DNA of 64,000 bases from a bacterium (lineage in GTDB: Bacteria; Krumholzibacteriota; Krumholzibacteriia; LZORAL124-64-63), in NCBI GenBank assembly GCA_016712675.1, contig JADJQR010000001.1:3844001-3908000 (forward strand). The letters run 5' to 3'. Under the pieces are notes generated by a model. The model did not search any database, was not told where the DNA came from, and saw nothing but the letters and a program-made list of their open reading frames with translations. Made by a program: the position numbers and the translations under genes. Position 1 is the first letter of the stretch; each line of letters opens with the position of its first letter. Positions 15,653-24,099 of the stretch are shown here, one piece after another.

Positions 15653-16917
15653 CACCGCTGCCTCCCGTGGGTATGGAAGCCGATGGTCCCGTCGAACTGC
15701 AGGACCAGGTGGTTGACGTCGTCGGCGAAGGCGCCGCGGTCGTCGCGGACGTACTCCAGCCGCAGACGCTGGTAGTGGCTGATGTTGTAGGTGAGGAAGC
15801 CCGCGCTGCGGGTGCGGTCGTCGTCGGCGCCCTGGCGCGCGGCGAAGGTCTCGCGGGTCGCCCCGAACTCCCAGGTGCGGTTCAGCCGGTACCGGAACCA
15901 GGTGAAATAGCCGTCGCGGGACTGCTCGCGCCGGACCCAGTTCTCCTCGTCCAGCACCTCGAACTGCTCCTGGTTGCGCAGGTACTCCACGCCGAAGTCG
16001 AGGCCGCTGTAGAGGTTCCGCTCGGGCGGGTTCCAGAACACGGCCAGGTCGAAGCCGGCGACGGTCTTGGCGTAGTCGTTGCCCGGGAAGCGCTGGCTGG
16101 TGCGGTACGCGTCCTGGTGAAGGATACTGGCCCCCACGTCCAGGCTCCAGTCCAGCCCCGCCTCCACGCTCGTCTGCACGCGGCCGAGCCAGGCCAGGCC
16201 CGACGGTTCGCGGTTGCCCGAAGGCGCCACCGGCGCGTCGGGATCATCCAGCAGGGCGCGGTAGGCCGCCTCGGCCTCGGGATCGTCGGGGCAATGCAGT
16301 TCGTCGCCGTGGTAGTGGCAGCCGGGTGGCGGGTTGTCGGGTCCCCAGCCGTCGCCCGAGGAGGCGGGGTCGCTGTCGTGCGAATGGGCGCTGATGGCGT
16401 CGTAGACGCCGCCGTAGACCTCGACGTAGTGACCCGTCGGGACCAGCCAGCTCAGCTCCAGCCCCTGCGGCATGAAATGCCCGCCCAGGTACTCGTGCAG
16501 CAGGCGCGGCTCGCTGACGAAGGGCAGCGCGTGCGCGTGGAAGCGGCTCCAGCGCCCGAAGCTGCCCAGGAATTGCCCGCCCTTCGCCTTCAGCCCGCCC
16601 GGCAGGTGCGGCATCGTGAAGAACAGCTCGTGGATCTCGGCGCCCTCTTCGAAGAACATCGCGTTGAAGTCGATGCGCCCGTACGGATCCGCCTCGGCCC
16701 CCACCGACAGTTCGGCCGTCGACAGCTCGAACCCGCGTGTCGTCCACGTGCGCTGGCCGTCGGCGTCCGTCTCGGCGTCGTGCAGGTCGAACTTCAGGTC
16801 GTAGACCAGTCCGATGTCGGGGTTCTGCCAGGCCCCGAGGCCGCCGACCTGGGCGAGCGCGGGCGCCGCCCCGGCCACCAGGCAGCCCGTCAGCAGCAAG
16901 ATGATCGCGTGTCTCAT
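15652..16917 (-). CDS. Outer-membrane beta-barrel protein with histidine-rich loop, putative zinc porin
   Basis: A 421-residue secreted protein (signal ends APALAQ) made of amphipathic beta strands. Around residues 180-215 lies a metal-friendly stretch, HSHDSDP then CHYHGDELHC, which would be an exposed loop. Phrases such as HELFFTMPHLPGGL and GHFMPQGLELSW are seen in barrels found beside zinc transporter genes. It is sandwiched between the AztD-like lipoprotein gene (13 bases upstream) and the binding-protein gene (1-base overlap). I infer an outer-membrane entry point for zinc that is co-expressed with the inner-membrane importer. No TonB box or plug domain is visible, so it is probably a passive channel. 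Confidence 0.72.
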   Translation of the reverse strand: MRHAIILLLTGCLVAGAAPALAQVGGLGAWQNPDIGLVYDLKFDLHDAETDADGQRTWTTRGFELSTAELSVGAEADPYGRIDFNAMFFEEGAEIHELFFTMPHLPGGLKAKGGQFLGSFGRWSRFHAHALPFVSEPRLLHEYLGGHFMPQGLELSWLVPTGHYVEVYGGVYDAISAHSHDSDPASSGDGWGPDNPPPGCHYHGDELHCPDDPEAEAAYRALLDDPDAPVAPSGNREPSGLAWLGRVQTSVEAGLDWSLDVGASILHQDAYRTSQRFPGNDYAKTVAGFDLAVFWNPPERNLYSGLDFGVEYLRNQEQFEVLDEENWVRREQSRDGYFTWFRYRLNRTWEFGATRETFAARQGADDDRTRSAGFLTYNISHYQRLRLEYVRDDRGAFADDVNHLVLQFDGTIGFHTHGRQR

Positions 16918-16930
16918 GGCTCCGCCTCGC

Positions 16931-18199
16931 TCAGTAGTCCCGGACGACTTCGATCGCGTCGTCCAGGCTGGTGATGAAGATCCAGTCGGTGCCCGGGTGA
17001 AGGTCGAGATGACCCTCCTCCTCGAACGCGCCCTCGTGACGGTGGAAGACGTGGGCCTGGCCCGAATCCCGGTCGAGCAGCCACAGGTGCGCACCGGTAT
17101 GGTCCAGCGCGCAGGCCATGTCCACCGCGTCGACGACCAGCGTCGTGACGGGGTTGGCGGCCGACGACGCCAGGTCCACGACGTGGACCCGCGCCGACGC
17201 AAGGTCGGCCAGTGCCGCCAGCGTTCCGTCACCCGACAGCGCGATCTGGCCCGCGCCCCGGTTCCACGGCAGCGCCGCCCCTGCGATGGTCACGGCACGG
17301 ACCTGGCGCGCCGCCATGTCCAGCAGGAAGACCTGGTCGGAGTTCCCGCTGGGCAGCCGCACCGGGCCCAGCGCGACCGGGTTCTCGCCGCCGTGCAGCA
17401 GGACGTTGCAGCGCCCGGCGCCGGGATAGGCCAGCCGCGTGCCGAGGCTGCCGTCCTCCAGGTCCAGGACCTCGATCCCGTTCAGGCACGAGATGAACGC
17501 CGTCTCCGAGTCGTGATGCAGGGCATCGCCGTGCGCCAGCGTGTCGATGGCCGCCTCGGCGGTCACCGTGTTGCTCGCGACGTCGATCAGGCGGGCCCAC
17601 TTCTCGTTCATGTGCGTCGCCAGCAGCGTGCCGTGGGCAACCAGCGCGCTGGAGTGGCCGCTGCCGTGGTCGAGCGTGGTCACGCCGAGCGTGGCCGTGT
17701 CCACCAGCGTGAACGTGGCATCGCCGTCGTTGGCCCAGGCCACGCGGTCGCCGTGCGGGTCCGCCGACAGGTGCGTGTTGCCCGGTCCGGTCGCGACGGT
17801 GCCCAGGCTTTCGGGGATCTCCATGTGGGCGTGATCGCCGTGCATGTGGAACCCCGCGGTGAAACCCCAGCCCGTGCCGCCGGAGCCCATCCAGACGGTG
17901 GGTTCCTCGGCCGGGCCGGCCCCCACCTCATGGATCGTGGCGTGGGGCAGCGCGTGGAAGACGGCCTTCAGGTCGCCGGACTCGGCATCGTAGACGCGCA
18001 GGCTGTCGTCGTCGGCGTCGTACGCCCAGAGCCAGGCGAAAGCTTCGGCCTCCTCCTCGTCGCCGGGTCCGAGGATGACGTCGGGATCGTCGCTGCAGCC
18101 GGCCAGCTGCAGCATCAGGAAGGTCGTCGCCGCCGCCAGCAGCAGCAGCGTGGTGCGCGCGGGCAAACCCGGGCGCCGGTGTCGAAAGGTCCAGGACAA
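16931..18199 (-). CDS. Histidine-rich beta-propeller lipoprotein, AztD-like zinc chaperone
   Basis: A roughly 422-residue lipoprotein (LAGC at residues 32-35) whose body looks like a YVTN/YncE-type beta-propeller: about seven repeats of the kind LLATHMNEKWARLIDV. It is rich in histidine, with FHMHGDHAHME and HGDALHHDS, and an acidic linker DEEEAEA follows the lipidated Cys. AztD proteins are periplasmic seven-blade zinc chaperones that load the binding protein AztC; order and neighbours fit that role here, although known AztD is soluble rather than lipidated. AGGAGG sits 8 bases before a TTG at 18199, which I chose; GTG 18208 overlaps the SD and is less likely. Confidence 0.68.
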   Translation of the reverse strand: MSWTFRHRRPGLPARTTLLLLAAATTFLMLQLAGCSDDPDVILGPGDEEEAEAFAWLWAYDADDDSLRVYDAESGDLKAVFHALPHATIHEVGAGPAEEPTVWMGSGGTGWGFTAGFHMHGDHAHMEIPESLGTVATGPGNTHLSADPHGDRVAWANDGDATFTLVDTATLGVTTLDHGSGHSSALVAHGTLLATHMNEKWARLIDVASNTVTAEAAIDTLAHGDALHHDSETAFISCLNGIEVLDLEDGSLGTRLAYPGAGRCNVLLHGGENPVALGPVRLPSGNSDQVFLLDMAARQVRAVTIAGAALPWNRGAGQIALSGDGTLAALADLASARVHVVDLASSAANPVTTLVVDAVDMACALDHTGAHLWLLDRDSGQAHVFHRHEGAFEEEGHLDLHPGTDWIFITSLDDAIEVVRDY

Positions 18200-18292
18200 G
18201 GTGTCCACCTCCTGCCAAATGCCTGTGAACCCGCGGGCACGCCGAACGCGGCCCGGAGCGGGAAATCGTTCCCTCAGGTGAAACGAGATGGC

Positions 18293-18619
18293 TCAGGCAG
18301 CAGGAGGGGCCCGGCTGGGCAACAGGCCGACAGGGTGGGTCCACGCGCGCACGGCCGCCCGGGACGGCAGGCGCAGGGATGCCCGCAGCACGGCCACCAG
18401 CACGGGACCGGCCGCCGGCAGGAACACGAAGGCGGCCGCGGCCACGCACCAGAAGCAGGTCGCGGGCTGGCTGCCGCCATCGCAGTCGTGGCTGTGGTCG
18501 TGGACGTGGGTCACCGCGCCGAAGCCCAGCACGGCCACGGCCACGGCCAGCGCTACGGCCAGGGCCGTGCGCGGGGCCGAATGGGCATGGCGGCGGTGCA
18601 GGCGTCCGGTCAAGGTCAA
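18293..18619 (-). CDS. Small histidine/cysteine-bearing membrane protein at the head of the zinc operon
   Basis: About 108 residues with two hydrophobic segments. Between them lies a metal-like patch, THVHDHSHDCDGG followed by CFWCVAAA. Short proteins of this kind (DUF2946-like) often accompany zinc or copper genes, but I cannot assign the family with confidence. The predicted start is a TTG at 18619 without a good ribosome site, so the true start may lie further in. The gene runs in the same direction as the zinc operon and shares its predicted promoter at 18661-18690; an 84-base gap follows to the AztD-like gene. Confidence 0.55.
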   Translation of the reverse strand: MTLTGRLHRRHAHSAPRTALAVALAVAVAVLGFGAVTHVHDHSHDCDGGSQPATCFWCVAAAAFVFLPAAGPVLVAVLRASLRLPSRAAVRAWTHPVGLLPSRAPPAA

Positions 18620-18660
18620 CCCCGGGGAAGCGGACGATCAGGGGGCTCGGGTCCCCGCGG

Positions 18661-18690
18661 CATACAAAGCACGCCCGCCCGGAGTGTCAA
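18661..18690 (-). promoter_or_regulatory. Predicted promoter of the zinc operon
   Basis: A perfect -35 TTGACA (18690-18685) followed after 18 bases by TGTATG (18666-18661), or TTGTAT at 17-base spacing, on the minus strand. Transcription would start near 18654. I looked for a Zur-like palindrome here and around 18209-18292 and saw none that is convincing. Confidence 0.4.
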
Positions 18691-18718
18691 GGCGACGGTC
18701 CAGCGTCCGGGCGGAAGG

Positions 18719-18747
18719 TGGACAACGACCTGTCGCCCCGCTAGTGT
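18719..18747 (+). promoter_or_regulatory. Predicted promoter of glnS
   Basis: TGGACA (18719-18724), 17 bases, TAGTGT (18742-18747); predicted transcription start about 18754, 56 bases upstream of the glnS ATG. It is back-to-back with the zinc-operon promoter. Confidence 0.4.
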
Positions 18748-18809
18748 TCAGCGCATGACCGGCGCCCCCGCGCCGCCCCCGCAGCGACACCGGAAAGGCC
18801 CGTTTCCGC

Positions 18810-20549
<1,740 letters not shown>

Positions 20550-20593
20550 GCGGCGCGCGGCCCACGCGGCCGCGGATGAAGGGGGGTGGCACG

Positions 20594-21649
20594 ATGAGCT
20601 TCGGCGAGAAGGTGTTCCTGACGCGCTTCGCCAAGAGCGCCGGCTGAGCGGCCAAGCTGAGTCCGGGGGACCTGGACCAGATCCTTGCCGCCATCCGCGC
20701 CGACGCCCCGGCCGACCTGCTGGTCGGCTTCGAGACGTCGGACGACGCCGCCGTCTACCGCCTGGACGACGAGCGGGCGATGGTGTGCACCGCCGACTTC
20801 ATCACCCCCGTCGTCGACGATGCCCGCACCTTCGGCCGCATCGCCGCAGCCAACTCGCTGAGCGATGTCTACGCCATGGGCGGCGTGCCGCTGGTGGCGC
20901 TGAACCTGCTGGGTTACCCGCCGGCCGGCGTGCCGAACGCGGTGCTGGGCGAGATCCTGCGCGGCGGCGGCGAGATCTGCGCCGAGGCCGGCTGCGCCGT
21001 GGGCGGCGGGCACTCGGTGCGCGACGACGAGGTGAAGTTCGGCCTCAGCGTCACCGGCCTGGTGCACCCCGACCGCATCCTGCGCAACTGCACCGCGCGC
21101 CCGGGTGACATGCTGGTGCTGACCAAGCCGCTGGGCACCGGCGCCCTGGTCGCGGCCAGAAAAAAGGACGCGCTGCTGCCCGGCGAGTTCGAGGCCCTGG
21201 TCACCTGCATGACGACGCTGAACCGCTGCGGCGCGGGACTGCATGCCGCCGGCGCCACCGCCTGCACCGACGTGACCGGCTTCGGCTTGACCGGGCACGG
21301 GCTGGAGATGGCCCGCGGTTCGGGCGTCACGCTGGCCATCAGCGCCGGCGCCCTGCCGCAGCTGCCCCGGGCGGCCGAACTCTGCGCCGCCGGCTTCACC
21401 TGCGGCGGCACGCGGTCCAACTCCGGGTTCACCGCCGGCGGCGTGCGCTTCGATCCCGCCCTGGACGAGGGTATGATCGGCCTGCTGAACGACCCCCAGA
21501 CCAGTGGTGGATTGCTCATCGCCCTGCCGCCGGACCGGCTGGACGGGCTATTGGCCTTCCTGCGCGCGTCCGGGACCCTGGCCGCCGCCGTGATCGGCGA
21601 GGCCGGTGAGCACCTGCCGGGTGATCCCTGGCTCGATTTCCGGTCCTGA
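20594..21649 (+). CDS. selD: Selenide, water dikinase (selenophosphate synthetase), selenocysteine-containing
   Basis: SelD makes selenophosphate from selenide and ATP, the selenium donor for selenocysteine-tRNA. The reading frame starts at ATG 20594 (GGGGGG upstream), meets an in-frame TGA at 20645-20647 and continues without another stop to 21649. The TGA occupies the catalytic Sec/Cys position: K-S-A-G-[Sec]-A-A-K-L, equivalent to Cys17 of E. coli SelD, so residue 18 is read as selenocysteine. Downstream motifs confirm the family: TSDDAAVY, YAMGGVPLVALNLLG, GGGHSVRDDEVKFGL, GFGLTGHGLEMA and NDPQTSGGLL. Total 351 residues, normal length. A plain gene caller would start at 20780 and lose 62 residues. 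Confidence 0.95.
20645..20675 (+). promoter_or_regulatory. Selenocysteine UGA codon and bacterial SECIS-like hairpin in selD
   Basis: The UGA at 20645-20647 is followed by a hairpin: GUCC (20661-20664), loop GGG, GGAC (20668-20671), extended outward by C-G, U-G and G-U pairs around one A-C mismatch. The apical loop starts 17 bases after the UGA and begins with G, as expected for SelB-read bacterial SECIS elements (16-37 bases, G in the first loop positions). SelA, SelB and tRNA-Sec lie outside the window. Confidence 0.7.
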
Positions 21650-21694
21650 CCGGGGCTGCGCAATTTGTCTCAACCCCCCGTTGCACCAGACGAT

Positions 21695-21734
21695 ATCCCC
21701 CGTGTCCGGGGGATTGGACCCACACCGACACGGG
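21695..21734 (+). promoter_or_regulatory. Mutually exclusive hairpins before the HDOD gene (possible translational switch)
   Basis: Hairpin A pairs ATCCCCC (21695-21701) with GGGGGAT (21708-21714). Hairpin B pairs CCCGTGTC (21699-21706) with GACACGGG (21727-21734), eight perfect pairs that take up the GGGA ribosome site just before the GTG start at 21736. They share bases and cannot coexist. A third, short hairpin (GACAC/GTGTC around GGGA) would also bury the start. No known riboswitch aptamer is recognised. Confidence 0.4.
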
Positions 21735-21735
21735 A

Positions 21736-22626
21736 GTGTCCGAGTTGGCGGTGTTCCTGAACAAGTCGCTGATGGATGTCCACCCGCGCGAACTCGCGGG
21801 CATGGTCAAGGACATCCCCACGCTGCCGGTCATCTACCAGCAGCTGTTCCAGATGATGCAGGATCCCGACTATTCGGTGCCGAAGGTCTCGGACCTGATC
21901 GCACAGGACCAGGCCCTGTCGACCAAGATCCTGCATCTGGTCAACTCCGCGTTCTATGGCTACAGCAAGCAGATCAACACGATCAGCCGCGCCGTGGTCA
22001 TCCTGGGCTTCCGCGCGGTGCGCAGTGCCGCGCTCGCCATCAGCGTCTTCGACTACTTCAAGGACGAGGGCGAGAGCTGCGGCGTCGACATGAAGGACTT
22101 CTGGGTCCATTCGATCGCCGTGGCCACCACGTGCAAGGTGCTGGCTGAGCAGGCGAAGCTGGCGCAGCAGGAGGAGGCCTTCGTCGTCGGCCTGCTGCAC
22201 GATGTGGGGAAGCTGATCGAGAAGCGCTACTTCGCCGACGACTTCGCCGATCTCTGCCGCGCGGCGCAGGAACAGCATCTGACCTGGTACGGCGGCGAAC
22301 AGCTGCTGTTCCAGATCAACCACGCAACGATCGGCAAGGCCGTGTTCCGCGCCTGGGACTTCCCGTCGACGGTCGTCGACGCCATCCACTACCACCATGA
22401 GCCCGAGAAGGCCGGCACCGTGCCGCAGGCCGCCGCGCTGGCGCACGTGGCCGACTACGTCGCCTACCAGATGCGCCTGGGCGCGCCCGGCGCCTATCCG
22501 CCGGCGACCTGCTCGCCCGCGGCGCTCAAGGTGCTGGGCCTGACCGAGGCGCAGACGACCGACCTGCACGACCGGATCCGCGAGGAGCTCGAGTCGTCGC
22601 TGCAGATCCTCCAGCTCCTGGAATAG
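21736..22626 (+). CDS. HDOD-domain signalling protein
   Basis: A 296-residue cytosolic protein made of a single HDOD domain (HD-related output domain). The N-terminal part has IPTLPVIYQQLFQMM and VSDLIAQDQALSTKIL, typical of the family, followed by ILHLVNSAFYG and a retained GLLHDVGKLIEK (about residues 150-160) with a later HYHHEP. HDOD proteins act in signal transduction, often with chemotaxis or second-messenger systems, and usually are not active phosphodiesterases, though the HDVGK remnant is unusually intact here. GTG 21736 follows GGGA closely; an ATG 11 codons in is an alternative. It starts 86 bases after selD, with alternative hairpins in the gap. Confidence 0.9.
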   Translation: MSELAVFLNKSLMDVHPRELAGMVKDIPTLPVIYQQLFQMMQDPDYSVPKVSDLIAQDQALSTKILHLVNSAFYGYSKQINTISRAVVILGFRAVRSAALAISVFDYFKDEGESCGVDMKDFWVHSIAVATTCKVLAEQAKLAQQEEAFVVGLLHDVGKLIEKRYFADDFADLCRAAQEQHLTWYGGEQLLFQINHATIGKAVFRAWDFPSTVVDAIHYHHEPEKAGTVPQAAALAHVADYVAYQMRLGAPGAYPPATCSPAALKVLGLTEAQTTDLHDRIREELESSLQILQLLE

Positions 22627-22731
22627 CCCGGCCGGGCAGGCTTGCCAGTCCGCCACGGTGGCCGCATACTGCACCCTCCGGGTCGGCGCGCCGTATTGCT
22701 GGCGCGCCCGCGCCACGCCCGGCGGGTACCG

Positions 22732-24099
22732 ATGGCAGCCACCGACACCACCATCCTCTTCGTCGGCGACATGCACCTGGGCCGCCTGCCGTCGCGCGTG
22801 CCCTTGGATCCGGGCGGGCGCCTGCCTGCGCCCGCGGAGTTGGGACCTGGCGCGGCCTGGCGAGCGGTCGTGGAAGAGGCTATCGCCCGCAAGGTCGACG
22901 CCGTGGTCCTGGCGGGCGACGTCATGGACGATGTCGCCACCGTCTTCAGGGGCGCGGCCGAGTTGAATCCGGGCCTGGAGCGCCTGGGCACCGAGGGCAT
23001 TCCCGTCCACGCCGTCGCCGGCAACCACGACACCCATGTGCTGCCGGAACTGGCCCGCCGTGGCGGCATCACGCTGCTGGGTCCCGGTGGCACCTGGAGC
23101 GCCATCGACGTGGCACCGCCCGGACGTCCGCCGGTACGCCTGGTCGGCTGGTCGTTCCCCCTGCCGCACTGGACCGCCAGCCCCCTGGCGAATCCCCCGC
23201 CGCCTGCGGCGCCAGATCGCCTGACGCTGGGGGTGCTGCACGCGGAACTGGATGTCATGGCCAGCGACTACGCCCCGGTTTCGTCGGGCGAACTGGCCGC
23301 CACCGGGTACACCGCCTGGCTGCTCGGCCATGTGCACACGCCGGGGACCATCAACGATGCCGGCCGCCCGTTCTACCTCGGCTCGCTCAGCGGGCTGGAT
23401 CCCACCGAGACGGGCGTGCACGGCCCGGTCCTGGCCACGATCCGTCCCGGCGCGCGGCTGTCGCTCCTGCGGCTGCCGCTGGCCCCGCTGCGGTGGGTGA
23501 CGGCGGAGCTGGACCTGACTGGTGCGCCACGGCCTGCCGCGGATCTGGCTGTGCTCGTGACCGGCGCCATGTGTGATGCCTGCGCGGCGGCCGCGGTGGC
23601 GGACGATCGGGCGCTGGCAATGGGGATCCGGCTGCGCCTGGTCGGCGAGGTCGGCGATCCCGAGGCCGTGCGCAACGCCGCGGCGGCGATCATGTCCGAG
23701 CCTCCCACCACGCATACCGGTCGCGTCGCCGCGTTTCTGGATCGCCTGGAGACGGACATCCGGCGCGCCTGTGACCTGCGGGCCCTGGCTGCACACGCGA
23801 CGCCGCCGGGGCTGCTGGCGCGGCGGCTCCTCGTGCTCGAGGGCGCCGCGGACGTGCCCGGGGTGGCCGACGGCGCGGCGCGGCGCGAAGAACTGCTGCG
23901 GGAGGCGCGACGGTGCCTGGCCGAAGCCGATGCCATCGGCCAGTACCGGGCGCTTCGTGACGCCTGCACGAACGCGGAGGCGCTGGCGGCCGCGACGGAA
24001 GTCGCCAGGCGGTTGCTGGAGCGGTTCCTCCCCCAGGCCACGGCGACGCCGGTGCCCGGACGCGGCGAGAGGAGCGGCCGTGCGTCTGACCAGGATTGA
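22732..24099 (+). CDS. Calcineurin-like metallophosphoesterase, SbcD/YhaO type
   Basis: A 455-residue nuclease-like protein. The five metallophosphoesterase motifs are in order: GDMHLG (12-17), AGDVMDD (61-67), AGNHDTH (96-102), the VLHAELD His and GHVHTPG near 205-211. This set is shared with SbcD/Mre11 and YhaO, which bind two metal ions and cut DNA. The C-terminal 200 residues are helical and may bind the partner ATPase. It overlaps the next gene by 20 bases; together they form an SbcCD/Mre11-Rad50-like pair. ATG 22732 was chosen since the motif begins ten residues later; upstream sequence is arginine-rich noise. Confidence 0.85.
   Translation: MAATDTTILFVGDMHLGRLPSRVPLDPGGRLPAPAELGPGAAWRAVVEEAIARKVDAVVLAGDVMDDVATVFRGAAELNPGLERLGTEGIPVHAVAGNHDTHVLPELARRGGITLLGPGGTWSAIDVAPPGRPPVRLVGWSFPLPHWTASPLANPPPPAAPDRLTLGVLHAELDVMASDYAPVSSGELAATGYTAWLLGHVHTPGTINDAGRPFYLGSLSGLDPTETGVHGPVLATIRPGARLSLLRLPLAPLRWVTAELDLTGAPRPAADLAVLVTGAMCDACAAAAVADDRALAMGIRLRLVGEVGDPEAVRNAAAAIMSEPPTTHTGRVAAFLDRLETDIRRACDLRALAAHATPPGLLARRLLVLEGAADVPGVADGAARREELLREARRCLAEADAIGQYRALRDACTNAEALAAATEVARRLLERFLPQATATPVPGRGERSGRASDQD

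Noticed and set aside
18209-18292. Zur box upstream of the AztD-like gene
   Set aside because: I looked for an AT-rich palindrome of the Zur type here and at 18620-18700 and found none convincing.
20645-20647. In-frame TGA read as a nonsense mutation or two separate genes in selD
   Set aside because: The TGA is exactly at the known Sec site, conserved residues continue on both sides and a SECIS-like hairpin follows.
22642-22731. Extended start of the metallophosphoesterase gene
   Set aside because: The extra 30 residues are Arg/Pro-rich and precede the first catalytic motif without homology; ATG 22732 gives the normal start.
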